Assembly: GCA_019637115.1 (NCBI GenBank)
Contig: JAHBWH010000008.1
Location: forward strand, 1 to 64,000
DNA length: 64,000 nt
Direction of reading: 5' to 3'
DNA from: Myxococcales bacterium
GTDB lineage: Bacteria; Myxococcota_A; Polyangia; Polyangiales; Houyiibacteriaceae
Shown here: positions 50,723-60,055 of the stretch, one piece after another
Layout: each line of letters opens with the position of its first letter
Numbering within the stretch: position 1 is the first letter of the stretch
The notes under the pieces: model-generated
What the model was told of the DNA's origin: nothing
Databases searched by the model: none
The model's input: only the letters and a program-made list of their open reading frames with translations
Position numbers and translations under genes: made by a program

Positions 50723-53056
50723 CTACCCGAGCCCCCAACCGAGAGCCAGCCCCGTTTGGTAGACGATGAGCGTCACGACGTACGCGAGCGCGGTCATGTA
50801 CCCGAACATCAGCGCCGGCCATTTCCACGACCCGCTCTCGCGGCGGACGACCGCGATCGTGCTCATGCACTGGCAGGCGAGCACGAAGAAGACCATCAGC
50901 GCGACGCCGCTGAGCGGGGTCATGAGCTTCGAGCCGTCGCGTCGCGTCGCGTCGCGGAGCTGCTCCCGCAGCGGCGAGCTCTCCTCGTCGGCCTCGCCGA
51001 TGCCGAAGACCACGCCGAGCGTCGAGATGAAGACCTCCCGGGCGGCGAACGCGCCGAGGACGCCGACCCCCATGCGCCAGTCCATGCCGAGCGGCTCGAT
51101 GGCCGGCTCGATGCCCTTGCCGAGCCGGCCAGCGATGCTGTGCTCCAGCTGCTCGCCCGCTTCGGCGGCGTCCAGGGCGGCGAGCCGCTCGTCCAGCGCC
51201 TCGCCTTCGAGGGCGGCGGTGGCCGCGGCGCGCTCGGCCTCGTAGCGCGCGCCCACGTCCGCGCTCTTCGGGAACGAGAGCAGCGCCCAGAGCACGATCG
51301 TGAGCGCGAGGATGATGGTGCCCGCGTCCACGAGGAAGGTCTTCACCCGATCCCACGTGGTGCCGACCAGGTTGCGCAGCACCGGGAGGCGGTAGGGCGG
51401 AAGCTCGAGCACCATCGTCGGCCGCGGACCTCGGACCGCCGTGCGGCGCAAGACCGCGGCCGCGCCGAGGGTCGCGGCGACGCTCAGCGAGTACATCGAG
51501 AAGAGCACGACGGCGCCGACGCTGAAGACTCCGACCCGCGTGTCCGCGGGGAAGATGGTCGCGGTGACCAGCACGTAGATCGGCAGCCGGGCGCTGCAGC
51601 TCATCAGCGGCAGCGCCATCATCGTGACGAGGCGGTCCTTCCGCGAGGCGATCGTGCGGGTCGCGAGCACGGCGGGCACCGCGCAGGCGAAGCCGCTGAG
51701 GAGCGGGACGAAGGCCTTGCCGTGCAGGCCGACGGACTTCATCACGCGGTCGATCACGAAGGCCACGCGCGCGAGGTAGCCGCTGTCCTCGAGGAAGGAG
51801 ATCAGCAAGAAGAGCAGGGCGATCTGCGGGACGAAGACCAGCACGTTGCCCACGCCCGCGACGACGCCGTCCGTGAGCAGGTCTCGGAAGGGGCCCTCAG
51901 TCATCACGCCGCGGAGCCAGCCTTGGCTCGCGGCGATGCCCTCCTCGATGAGGCCGATGGCGGGCTCGCTCCATCGGAAGAGGCTCTCGAAGACGACGAA
52001 CATCACGGCGGCGAAGGCGACCAGGCCGGCCACGGGGTGGACGAGCACGGCGTCGATGCGGTCGGTGAGGCGCGGCTTGGGGGGCCCAGGTCTCACCGCG
52101 TCCGAGATGAGCTGGTCGAGCAACGCGTAGCGCGCGGCGACGAGCTCGAGGTCGAGGTCTCGCCCGGCGGCGTCGGCGGCTTCGTGTCGCGCCTGGGCGA
52201 TCGCGCGGAGCGCGGCGGGCACGTCGTGGAGCTCGTCGTCGCGGTCGAGGCTGAGCAGCGCCCAGAGCGCCCACGCGCGCGCGAGCCGCGGCGGGGCCTT
52301 CAGCACGTCCGCGGCGACGCGCGCCACCGCCTCGACGTCGGCCTCCGCCTCCGCGCCCAGGACGGGCGCCGGGGGCGCGGGGCGCCCAGCCGGTGGTTCG
52401 CCCGCGGAGGGGAGGGCGGCCTGGTCGCGGTCGTCGGTCGGCGCGTCGGTCGGTGTATCGGTTGGCGCGTCGGTCGGCGCGTCGGTCGGCACGTCGGTCG
52501 GCGCGTCGGTCGGCGCGTCGGTCGGTGTATCGGTGGCGCGCTCCTCCTCGAGCCGCTGCTCGTCGAGGCGGGCGGCGACGGCCGCGGTGAGGGCGTCGAG
52601 GCCTTCGCTGCGCGACGCGACGACGGGCACGACGTCGGCGCCGAGGCGGGCGGCGAGCACGTCGACGTCGACGTCCATGCCCGAGGCGCGGACCTCATCC
52701 ATCATGTTGAGCGCGACGACCGTCGGCAGCCCCGTCTCGCAGACCTGGAGCGCGAGATAGAGGCTGCGCTCGAGCGAGGTCCCATCGAGCACGACCACGA
52801 CGACCGCCGGCGCGTCGCGGAGGAGCGCGTCGACGGCGATCTGCTCTTCGGGGGAGCGCGCGGAGAGGCTGTAGGTGCCCGGCAGGTCGACGAGCTCGGC
52901 CGCGTGCGGCCCCGCTCGCCAAGCGGCGGTGCGTCGCTCCACGGTCACGCCCGGATAGTTGCCGGTCCGCGCGCGGACCCCCGCGAGCCGGTTGAAGAGC
53001 GTGGTCTTCCCCGCGTTCGGGTTGCCGACCAGGTACACGAGCGGCTTGTCGCTCAA
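50723..53056 (-). CDS. feoB: Ferrous iron transporter FeoB
   Basis: A 777-residue protein. The N-terminal G-domain has G1 GNPNAGKT (11-18), the YPGVTVE switch, DLPGTYSL and NMMDE. The C-terminal half carries the FeoB membrane core with FVPQIALLFLLISFLEDSGY, LLSGFACAVPAVLATRTI, RLPIYV and the final GALAAREVFIST-type GAFAAREVFISTLG. Between the G-domain and the membrane part, residues about 178-215 contain a run of Pro-Thr-Asp-Ala units encoded by a 12-bp array (52437-52535), an expansion not seen in ordinary FeoB. It moves Fe2+ across the inner membrane. feoA is immediately upstream. Confidence 0.95.
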   Translation of the reverse strand: MSDKPLVYLVGNPNAGKTTLFNRLAGVRARTGNYPGVTVERRTAAWRAGPHAAELVDLPGTYSLSARSPEEQIAVDALLRDAPAVVVVVLDGTSLERSLYLALQVCETGLPTVVALNMMDEVRASGMDVDVDVLAARLGADVVPVVASRSEGLDALTAAVAARLDEQRLEEERATDTPTDAPTDAPTDVPTDAPTDAPTDTPTDAPTDDRDQAALPSAGEPPAGRPAPPAPVLGAEAEADVEAVARVAADVLKAPPRLARAWALWALLSLDRDDELHDVPAALRAIAQARHEAADAAGRDLDLELVAARYALLDQLISDAVRPGPPKPRLTDRIDAVLVHPVAGLVAFAAVMFVVFESLFRWSEPAIGLIEEGIAASQGWLRGVMTEGPFRDLLTDGVVAGVGNVLVFVPQIALLFLLISFLEDSGYLARVAFVIDRVMKSVGLHGKAFVPLLSGFACAVPAVLATRTIASRKDRLVTMMALPLMSCSARLPIYVLVTATIFPADTRVGVFSVGAVVLFSMYSLSVAATLGAAAVLRRTAVRGPRPTMVLELPPYRLPVLRNLVGTTWDRVKTFLVDAGTIILALTIVLWALLSFPKSADVGARYEAERAAATAALEGEALDERLAALDAAEAGEQLEHSIAGRLGKGIEPAIEPLGMDWRMGVGVLGAFAAREVFISTLGVVFGIGEADEESSPLREQLRDATRRDGSKLMTPLSGVALMVFFVLACQCMSTIAVVRRESGSWKWPALMFGYMTALAYVVTLIVYQTGLALGWGLG

Positions 53057-53081
53057 GCGGGCATCCTCCAGGCGAACATCG

Positions 53082-53351
53082 TCACGCTCGGGCGGGCGCG
53101 GCGGCCGGCTCGTTCGCGGTGGCGCTCAGGGCCTCGACCTCGATCGTCCGCGCCTCCTCGGCCCGGAGCGAGAGGCGGTAACCGCGGAGCGAGAGCTCGA
53201 TCGGGTCCCCCAAGGGGGCCCTGCGGACGATCTCGAGCTCGGTGCCCGGCAGCACCCCCAGCTCGAGGAGCCGACGCCGCACGGGGCGTTCGCACGCGAT
53301 GGCGCGTACGCGGGCGCGGGCGCCGAGGGGGAGCTCTCCGAGGTGGGCCAT
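53082..53351 (-). CDS. feoA: FeoA-family protein
   Basis: An 89-residue SH3-like protein: LGELPLGARARVRAIACERP, RRRLLELGVLPGTELEIV, and a C-terminal LRAEEARTIEV, with the length and pattern of FeoA. It regulates or assists FeoB. The ATG at 53351 is 25 bp from the FeoB ATG across the gap at 53057-53081, so the two are an operon. The tail after residue 78 is Ala/Pro-rich. Confidence 0.9.
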   Translation of the reverse strand: MAHLGELPLGARARVRAIACERPVRRRLLELGVLPGTELEIVRRAPLGDPIELSLRGYRLSLRAEEARTIEVEALSATANEPAAAPARA

Positions 53352-53355
53352 GAGC

Positions 53356-53376
53356 TGTTGATAGTCGTTTTCAACA
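53356..53376. promoter_or_regulatory. Imperfect palindrome directly upstream of feoA
   Basis: TGTTGA and TCAACA flank a 9-bp centre, 21 bp in all, AT-rich compared with its surroundings, starting 4 bp before the ATG. The position and length fit a Fur-type iron operator, but the sequence is far from the GATAATGATAATCATTATC consensus. Confidence 0.3.
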
Positions 53377-53517
53377 AGCCCGCAAGCCTTTCCCGCACGC
53401 GGTGTGTGATCGTTCGCTGCTCCGGAGGCCGGCTCGTGTCGAGCGCCCGCTTGCGCGCCGCCCGTGGAGCCTCGCTTCGTCCGCCGCCGCCGCGCGTGCG
53501 CCCTGCGTCGTGCGCCG

Positions 53518-53590
53518 CCGCCGTGCCGTGCGCCGTGCGCCGTGCGCCGTGCGCCGTGCGCAGTGCGCCATGCGCCGTGTGCCGTGCACC
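53518..53590. repeat. 7-bp tandem array (GTGCGCC)
   Basis: About nine copies of GTGCGCC with some variants, in the gap between feoA and the steroid-reductase-like gene. Confidence 0.85.
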
Positions 53591-53650
53591 ATGCCCTGTC
53601 ACGCCGTGCGCCGCCCGCTACCGGACCGCGACCTGCTTCGCTTCGGTCCG

Positions 53651-54424
53651 TCAGAGGACGAAGGGCAGGATCGCTCGCCGCTCGCGGGGGTAGTCCGGAA
53701 ACTTCTCCCGGTACCAGCGGTGGTGGTCGAGCGCGCGCGGGAAGAGGTTCGCGAAGGTGAAGAGCGCGAAGAGCAGACCGGGGAAGGTCCACGCGGCGAC
53801 CGCGAAGCCGGCCCACTCGAGCATCTCGCCGAGGTAGTTGGGGCAGCTCACGAACCGGTAGAGCCCGCCGTGCGGGATCTTGTAGCCCGTCTCGCCGGGC
53901 GCGCGGAGGTTCCGCAGGACGTGGTCCGCGTGCTGGTTGATGCTCCAGCCCACGAAGAAGAGCGCGACGCCCGCGAGGAAGCGGGGATCGGCGAGCCAAA
54001 CGTTCTCGACGAGGTGTGGCGCGAGCGCGACGATCGCGAAGGCGTTCATGCCGCCGTTGGCGCAGTTGAAGACGAACGCGAGGCCGACCGTGAGCGCGGG
54101 CTTCCGCTTGTCGCCGCCTCGCATGAGGAAGGGGAAGACGAAGCTTCGGTAGAGGTAGTGGAGCTGCCAGAGCCCCGCGAGGAGGAGCTGCGGTGCGCTC
54201 CAGGCCTCCGCGAAGAGCACGAAGACGATGGCGAAGCCGATCGGCGACGGCGCCTCCATGATGATCCAGCCCCAGCGCGCCGGGATGGTCGGTCCCCAGC
54301 CCGGCCGCGCGTGCCGCCCGTATGGGGCGGTCACGAAGAAGAGCGACGGAAACGTGAGCAGCCCGAAGCCCGCGACGAAGGCGAGCGCGCCGGCGTAGAG
54401 CGGGTAGGTGTCGAAGGGGAACAT
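53651..54424 (-). CDS. Steroid 5-alpha-reductase-like membrane enzyme
   Basis: A 257-residue polytopic protein of the 3-oxo-5-alpha-steroid 4-dehydrogenase (SRD5A) family. Six or seven membrane segments precede the C-terminal catalytic region with YKIPHGGLYRFVSCPNYLGE (two conserved Asn and Tyr residues), MLEWAGFAVA, and HHRWYREKFPDYPRERRAIL. These features bind NADPH in family members. Bacterial homologues may act on sterols or polyprenoids; some myxobacteria make sterols, so a steroid role is possible but unproven. The ATG at 54424 is chosen; upstream in-frame extension to 54580 has no membrane pattern. Confidence 0.85.
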   Translation of the reverse strand: MFPFDTYPLYAGALAFVAGFGLLTFPSLFFVTAPYGRHARPGWGPTIPARWGWIIMEAPSPIGFAIVFVLFAEAWSAPQLLLAGLWQLHYLYRSFVFPFLMRGGDKRKPALTVGLAFVFNCANGGMNAFAIVALAPHLVENVWLADPRFLAGVALFFVGWSINQHADHVLRNLRAPGETGYKIPHGGLYRFVSCPNYLGEMLEWAGFAVAAWTFPGLLFALFTFANLFPRALDHHRWYREKFPDYPRERRAILPFVL

Positions 54425-54680
54425 CGGCGGCGTCCTACCACGTGGGCGACCCTTTGGCGCCTCGCCGGCGAGTACCTCGTCGCGGCGATGAATCGAGTCC
54501 GGGGCCTCGCGCGTCGAAGGTTCCGTGGACCCCGCCCTCAAGTCGGCCTCACGCGAGCCTTCGCTGCGCGCGACGGGCAACGGCGGTTGCGCGCTGACCG
54601 GCCTCGCGGCGTCGACGTCAACGAAATTCGACGCCTCGAATTTGGTACCTCGGCTTCCGACCCGTCATTGTGTAGGAGGT

Positions 54681-57221
54681 GTGGAAAAACTCGGGATAGC
54701 TGTCGCGTTCATCGCCCTCCTGAGCACCTCGCCCGCCCGGGCCTGGGACGACGCCCCGCTCTGCGCCTTCGATCCGGCCGCCCTCGGCGTGCAGGCCTCC
54801 GTCTGGCGCGACGCCTCCGCGACCCCTTCGCGCGGGACGTCGCTGCCCACCCTCGAGGTCGGCCCGATGTGCAGGGCCGAGCAGCCCACGACCTCGCGCG
54901 TGGTCGACGACGCCGCGGCCCGAGCGGCGTGGGCGCGCGCGAGCGTCGACGAGAGCGACGACGCGCTCCTCGCGCTGGACACCGTCGCGGCGGCGCTCCC
55001 GCGGCTCGAGGACCGCGTCGCGTTGCGGCGCGGCGAGATCCTCCTCGCGCGAGGTGAGCCCGCCGAGGCCACGCGGGCCTTCGAGCGCGCCGCGAGGAGC
55101 GTCGACGCCTCGCTGGCGCTCCGCGCCGAGGTCGCGCGGGTGCGGGCGCTCTTCGCCGCGTCCCATCGCGGCGCGGGGGAGGCGCTCGCCACCCTGGTGC
55201 GCCGCTACCCCGACCTGCCCGAGGAGCCCGAGCTTCGCCTGCTCGAGGCGAACGAGGCGTTCGCGCGAGGCGACACCGCCGCTGGCATCACGCGCCTTCG
55301 TGTCCTCGACATCCGCTTCCCCGGCACGATGGCCGGCCGGCAGGCGCGTGAGCGCTTGCTCGCGCTCGAGCGCGCGGGGACCGCGTCGCGCGCGCTGACG
55401 GATCTGCAGCGGGTGGAGCGCGCCGAGCGCCTGGTGCGCTTCGGTCCGCTCGACGAGGCGAAGCGGGAGCTCGGCGCGCTCGAATCCGAGGGCCTTCACG
55501 CGACGCTGCGGCCGCGGGTGCACTCGCTGCTCGGCCGCATCGCGCGTCACGAGGGGCGCTGGGCGGACGCGGAGCGACACCTGGCGCTCGCGCGCGGACC
55601 GGGCGCCGCCGACGAGCCCTCGGCGGACGCCGAGCGCGCGCTCGACATGGCGGCGGCGGCGCGCTCCCGCGAGGTCGAGCGTACACGCGCCGAGCTACGA
55701 CGCCTCGGCTGGCGGGACGCGCTGGCGCTTCAGCGGCGGGTACCGAGCGGACGCCTCCTGCTGCTCGCGCGCGTCGCGGCGCGTGCGGATCTCCGCGCCG
55801 AGACCGACGCCATCCTCGCCGAGATGCTCCGCCGCAACCTGCCGCCCCGCGTCCGCCTGGACGCGGCGCTCTCGATCGTCGGCTCGGCGGACGACGAGGC
55901 CATCGTGAGCTTGCTCGAAGGGACGGACGCGCTGCCGGGGACCCACGGCGTGCAGGGGCTCTACCATCGCGCGCGGGCGCTCGAGCGCGTCGGGCGGCTC
56001 GCGGAGGCGGAGGTCGCCTTCCTCGAGGTGCGCCGGCGGGATCGCGGCGCGGCGCCTTGGTATGCGTTGCTGGCCGAGCTGCGCATCGACGAGGTGCACG
56101 CGGGGATGATCGCCGCGTGTGGGCCGAGCGCGACCTGCACACGTCCCGTCGGCGAGCTGGCGGGGGCGCCGCTGGCGCTCCCCTCGGACGCGCGGCTCGC
56201 GAGCCTCTCGCCGTCTGCGGTCGGTGGTGCCCCGGCCGAGGCGCGGCTCGACGCGCCTGCGCATCCGCGCCGCCCTTCGCGGCACGAGGGGCTCGTCGAT
56301 CCCGCGCTGCTCCCTCCCGCGCCCCGCGCCCGCGCGGTCGACGGTCCCGCGCTCGCCGCGCGGCTCGAGCCCCTGGTCGAGCGGCACGGCGAGGCCTTCC
56401 CTTGGCTCGGTCGCGCCGCGGATCTGCTCCAGCTCGGCGAGCACGAGGACGCCGGACGGCAGCTCTACGAGGCCTTCCTCGCGTGGCGCGAGGCGGCGGG
56501 TCGTCCAATCCGCCGAACGGGGCTCGTCAGCGTCGCGCGCGGCGCGGAGCGTCCGCGGGTCGCGACGCCCTTCCCCTTGCGCCGGGCGCGTCGGGCGCTC
56601 GGGGCGCGCGATCGCGCGGAGCTGGTGTCGATCGCGACCGCCTTGGGCGACTTCGGCGCGAGCACCGGGTTCGGTGGATGGGCCGAGGTCGGCGCGCTCC
56701 CGCGGGCGTACGAGGCCGAGGTCGAGGAGGCGGCCCGTCGGCATGGGGTCGACCCGAACCTCCTCTTCGCCGTGATGCGCGTAGAGAGCGTCTATCAGAA
56801 GGAGATCGTCTCGTACGCGGGCGCGATCGGCCTCTGCCAGATCATGCCGCGCACCGGGACGCTGATCGCGCGCGCGCAGGGCCGAGACGACTTCACGACG
56901 GCGGACCTGCTCGATCCGAACGTGAACCTCGACTTCGCCGCCTGGTATCTGCGCTCGCTCATCGAGCGCTTCGAGGGGCGGCTGCCGCTCGCGATCGCGA
57001 GCTACAACGGTGGGCCCCACAACGTGCGCCGGTGGCTCCGCGATCACCCGACGGGGATGCCGCTCGACGCCTTCGTCGAGCACATCCCCTTCGGTCAGAC
57101 CCACCGCTACGTGCGTCGCGTGCTCACCTTCTACGCGGCCTACCGAGCGCAGCAGGGGTTGCCGATGATCTCTCTGTCGAACGACCTCCCGGACCCGCCC
57201 GCGGACCGCGTCGGCTTCTGA
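54681..57221 (+). CDS. Soluble lytic murein transglycosylase
   Basis: An 846-residue exported protein: signal peptide (LGIAVAFIALLSTSPARA), about 650 residues of TPR-like helical repeats, and a C-terminal goose-lysozyme-type transglycosylase domain with the catalytic Glu in AVMRVESVYQ (about residue 704), GAIGLCQIMPRTG, and ASYNGGPHNVRRW. It cleaves peptidoglycan in the periplasm, releasing 1,6-anhydro-muropeptides. The middle part has a Pro/Ala/Arg-rich stretch (residues 510-560). The GTG at 54681 is directly preceded by AGGAGGT, unusually close, so the true start may be different. Confidence 0.88.
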   Translation: MEKLGIAVAFIALLSTSPARAWDDAPLCAFDPAALGVQASVWRDASATPSRGTSLPTLEVGPMCRAEQPTTSRVVDDAAARAAWARASVDESDDALLALDTVAAALPRLEDRVALRRGEILLARGEPAEATRAFERAARSVDASLALRAEVARVRALFAASHRGAGEALATLVRRYPDLPEEPELRLLEANEAFARGDTAAGITRLRVLDIRFPGTMAGRQARERLLALERAGTASRALTDLQRVERAERLVRFGPLDEAKRELGALESEGLHATLRPRVHSLLGRIARHEGRWADAERHLALARGPGAADEPSADAERALDMAAAARSREVERTRAELRRLGWRDALALQRRVPSGRLLLLARVAARADLRAETDAILAEMLRRNLPPRVRLDAALSIVGSADDEAIVSLLEGTDALPGTHGVQGLYHRARALERVGRLAEAEVAFLEVRRRDRGAAPWYALLAELRIDEVHAGMIAACGPSATCTRPVGELAGAPLALPSDARLASLSPSAVGGAPAEARLDAPAHPRRPSRHEGLVDPALLPPAPRARAVDGPALAARLEPLVERHGEAFPWLGRAADLLQLGEHEDAGRQLYEAFLAWREAAGRPIRRTGLVSVARGAERPRVATPFPLRRARRALGARDRAELVSIATALGDFGASTGFGGWAEVGALPRAYEAEVEEAARRHGVDPNLLFAVMRVESVYQKEIVSYAGAIGLCQIMPRTGTLIARAQGRDDFTTADLLDPNVNLDFAAWYLRSLIERFEGRLPLAIASYNGGPHNVRRWLRDHPTGMPLDAFVEHIPFGQTHRYVRRVLTFYAAYRAQQGLPMISLSNDLPDPPADRVGF

Positions 57222-57254
57222 CCAACCCGCGATGGCAGGTCCTGCTCGGCCGTC

Positions 57255-57420
57255 GGCATGCGATGTCGGCGCGCGATGTCGGCGCGCGATGTCGGCGCGC
57301 GATGTCGGCGTGCGACGTCCGCGTGCGATGTCCGCGTGCGATGTCCGCGTGCGATGTCCGCGTGCGATGTCCGCGTGCGATGTCGGCGTGCGAAATCCGC
57401 GCGGGACGCCAGCGTGCGCG
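57255..57420. repeat. 13-bp tandem array (GATGTCGGCGCGC / GATGTCCGCGTGC)
   Basis: About twelve units in two variant blocks, between the convergent transglycosylase and lipoprotein genes. Confidence 0.92.
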
Positions 57421-57432
57421 GGGAGTGGGAGG

Positions 57433-58428
57433 TCAGCGCGCGTGCGTGGGTGAAGGATCGCCGGCGCCTCGCTGCTCGCGCTCGTCGTCGGCGTCGGGCG
57501 CGTCGTCGTCTTCGCCTTCGTCCTCATCCTGCCAGCCAGCCGCGATCCAGGCCTCAGCCTGCTCGCGGGCGCGGGAGATGGGGGGAGGGACGTCGAGGCC
57601 CTCGAGGGCCACGCTCAAGGCCTGCCGCTGGGTCGCGTCTGCCTCGCCGGCGAGCCACGCGAGGGCGGCGAGCTCGACGCCGATCCGGTAGGCCGCCCGC
57701 GCGTCGCGGGCGTCGCGGGCCGTCGCCAACGCCACGACGCGCTCGCGGCGTTGCTCGGCCAAGAAGGTCCGCGCCGCTCCATCCCGGCGTATCTCCCAGG
57801 TCGCGCCGCCCGCGCCGCGGCTCCCGGGGCCGAAGGGCACCGACAGGCTGGGCGGGCGGTCGATGGCGAGGTGCACGAAGCGCACGACCGCGAGCGCCGC
57901 AGCTCGCCCATCGCCGAGGTCGCGCAGCGCTTCGACGCATGCGTCGCCGCCGAGCTCGAGCGTCGGGGTCACCTCGCGCAGGCTCCCGTCGGGGGCGACG
58001 CGTACGAGCGCGAGGCAACGTCGATCGCGCGCCGCGTCGGTCGCGCTGAGCACGATCTCGGGGTGTCCGTCCCCGTCGAGGTCGAGCGGCACGTCCTCCA
58101 CGCCGACCGCGCTCCGCTCGAGGGACTCGGTGGGTGCGTCCACGGAGAGCACGAGCCCCCGGCGCGTCACCACGCGGACGAGCGTCGCGCCGTCCTCGCG
58201 GCGCATCGAGAGCGCGACCACGTCCGCGCTCGCGACCCGCGCGACGCGCGCGTAGCCGCTCGCCTCGAGGCGTCGCTCCAGCTCGTCGGCCTCGGACCGG
58301 GGATCGAGGCCGACGCGGAGGAATCGGGTGGGGTCCTCGTGCACGAGGGGCGGAGTCGCCGGATGGGCGCAGCCGAGGGAGAGCGCGAAGGTCACGGCGA
58401 GCTGGATCGGGAGGAGCGGACGTGACAT
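57433..58428 (-). CDS. Lipoprotein with FG-GAP-like segment
   Basis: A 331-residue lipoprotein: the signal peptide ends in LSLGC (lipid Cys near residue 20). The mature protein includes PLDLDGDGHPEIVLSATD, an Asp-rich calcium-binding motif of the FG-GAP/EF-hand-like type, and RDLGDGRAAALAVVR. The C-terminus is very acidic and repetitive (EDEGEDDDAPDADDERE). It resembles uncharacterised myxobacterial lipoproteins. It would be anchored in the outer or inner membrane facing the periplasm. Confidence 0.75.
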   Translation of the reverse strand: MSRPLLPIQLAVTFALSLGCAHPATPPLVHEDPTRFLRVGLDPRSEADELERRLEASGYARVARVASADVVALSMRREDGATLVRVVTRRGLVLSVDAPTESLERSAVGVEDVPLDLDGDGHPEIVLSATDAARDRRCLALVRVAPDGSLREVTPTLELGGDACVEALRDLGDGRAAALAVVRFVHLAIDRPPSLSVPFGPGSRGAGGATWEIRRDGAARTFLAEQRRERVVALATARDARDARAAYRIGVELAALAWLAGEADATQRQALSVALEGLDVPPPISRAREQAEAWIAAGWQDEDEGEDDDAPDADDEREQRGAGDPSPTHAR

Positions 58429-58623
58429 GGACTTCGGGCCGGTCGGCGGTGATATTCCTCCGCTGCTCTTCGCTCTCTCGCAAGCGTTTCGTCATCTGCC
58501 CGCGGAGCCGAGCGCCCCGAGTCGCTCGCCTCGCCCGCTCGCCCCGCCTGCTCGCCCCCGCTGCCGCTGCTCGCAACGTCGCGACGTCGCGGGTGACGCC
58601 CGCTCTCTCAGGAGCCGAACACG

Positions 58624-59097
58624 ATGTCGCTGCCTCCCAACGGTCTGTACCGCACCACGATTCCCCACCCCCTCGCGCCGGAGGATTTCCCGGCGGGTCG
58701 CCTCGTTTACGTCGGGCGCAAGGGCGAAGAGCCCTTCGTCGTCGTCCCGCACTTCAACGAGAACAATCGCTGGTTCTGGCGGGAGCCGGTGACGCCGCTC
58801 ACCGACGAGCGGTGGGCGTCCAGCTTGTTCCCGCTGCCCGTCGAGGGCTTCTACACCTTGCCGCGGGTCCTCGAGCTCGGCGGCGGCGGCCGGTGGCTGG
58901 AGAACGCGATCGTTCAGCTCGGCTACGACCGGAGCGGGCAGGGCATCCTCTTCGTCGCCGAGAAGCGCGAGATGATGGAAGAGAACGCGCTCTACTTCTC
59001 GGACCGCGGGCATCGGATCGACGACGTGCTGCTGAGCCAGCTCCGCTGGGCGCCGATCCTACCCGTCAGCGAAGCCCCCGACGCCCTCCGCCACTGA
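58624..59097 (+). CDS. Hypothetical cytoplasmic protein
   Basis: A 157-residue protein without signal peptide, well-balanced composition with many aromatic residues (NNRWFWREPVTPL, LPVEGFYTLPRVL), indicating a folded globular domain. I do not recognise a family. The GC content and codon pattern match neighbours. The gene stands alone between a divergent lipoprotein gene and a convergent PilZ-like gene. Confidence 0.7.
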   Translation: MSLPPNGLYRTTIPHPLAPEDFPAGRLVYVGRKGEEPFVVVPHFNENNRWFWREPVTPLTDERWASSLFPLPVEGFYTLPRVLELGGGGRWLENAIVQLGYDRSGQGILFVAEKREMMEENALYFSDRGHRIDDVLLSQLRWAPILPVSEAPDALRH

Positions 59098-59218
59098 CGA
59101 CAGCGCGCCTTTCCGCTCCGCCCGGCGAGCGCTGCCGTCTGGTGAGCCGCCTACCGAACGGCGCGCACCGAGCGGCCGCTCGCGGCGGTACCGCGCTGCA
59201 CGGCGCGGCGGGGCTCGA

Positions 59219-59488
59219 TCAGGGCGAGGAGGTCGCCGCCTTCGCCGCCGCGATCGCCTCGAGCCGCGCTCGGTCTTCGCGCCGCAGCGTGATGAGCCGG
59301 AAGCGCACGACGAAGCGCCCGTCGGGTTGTCGCTTGCTGCCGAGGCTCCGGCCCTCGAGCGAGAGCTCTTCCACCTGGAACGTCGCCGGAGCGCCAGGGG
59401 CGTAGGGGGCGGGCGAGAGCAGCTCGACCACGTTCTTCTGGTAGCCGAGGAGCACGCCTTCGCCTTCGCGGAGCGTCACCTTCATCAT
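59219..59488 (-). CDS. Small PilZ-like or beta-rich protein coupled to smpB
   Basis: An 89-residue protein (MKVTLREGEGVLLGYQKNVV, then a beta-rich stretch and a short C-terminal helix). Segments such as YAPGAPATFQVEELSLEG followed by GRFVVRFRLITLRREDRARL resemble a short PilZ-type barrel, but the RxxxR signature for cyclic-di-GMP is absent, so binding of that ligand is not supported. Its ATG overlaps the smpB stop by 4 bp (ATGA). Confidence 0.65.
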   Translation of the reverse strand: MMKVTLREGEGVLLGYQKNVVELLSPAPYAPGAPATFQVEELSLEGRSLGSKRQPDGRFVVRFRLITLRREDRARLEAIAAAKAATSSP

Positions 59489-59973
59489 CGATCCTTCATC
59501 GCGTCGCGGGCCTCGCGGAGGTCGACCTTCCGCTTGATCGTCTCGCGGTCGTCGTGGGCCTTCCGGCCCTTACCGAGGCCGAGCTGGACCTTCGCGTGGC
59601 CGCTCTTGAAGTAGAGCTGCAGTGGGACGAGCGAGTAGCCACGGGTCGCGAGCTTCCCCTGCAGCCGCTCGATCTCGCGCTTGTGCGCCAGACACTTCCT
59701 CGAGCGCTTCGGCTCGTGGTTGAAGTGCGGGCCGCCTTGCTCGTAGGGCGCGATGTGCGCCTTGTGTAGCCAGAGCTCACCGTCGTGGACCGACGCGTAG
59801 GCACCCTCGAGGTCTGCCCGGCGCTGCCGCAAGCTCTTCACCTCGGACCCTTGAAGCATGAGCCCGACCTCGAGCGTCTCCTCGATCTCGTAGCGCGCCG
59901 CCGCCTTGGGGTTGCGGCAGACGAGCAGGTCCATCCCCGGGACCCCGTCCTGAATCCGGCGCGTCTTCACCAT
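59485..59973 (-). CDS. smpB: SsrA-binding protein SmpB
   Basis: A 162-residue protein that matches SmpB over its length: VCRNPKAAARYEIEETLEVG, LQGSEVKSLRQRRADLEGAY, LWLHKAHIAPYEQG, and the basic C-terminal tail DDRETIKRKVDLREARDAMK. It binds tmRNA to rescue stalled ribosomes. The tmRNA gene is not in the window. A start of about residue 14 (MDLLVCRNPK) is also possible. Confidence 0.95.
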   Translation of the reverse strand: MVKTRRIQDGVPGMDLLVCRNPKAAARYEIEETLEVGLMLQGSEVKSLRQRRADLEGAYASVHDGELWLHKAHIAPYEQGGPHFNHEPKRSRKCLAHKREIERLQGKLATRGYSLVPLQLYFKSGHAKVQLGLGKGRKAHDDRETIKRKVDLREARDAMKDR

Positions 59974-60055
59974 GGACCCACCGGCTTAGCACGGCCCCGA
60001 GCGAGGCACCCCCGGATCGGCACCTGGCGAGCCGTGCCCGTGCCGGGCTCCGTTC

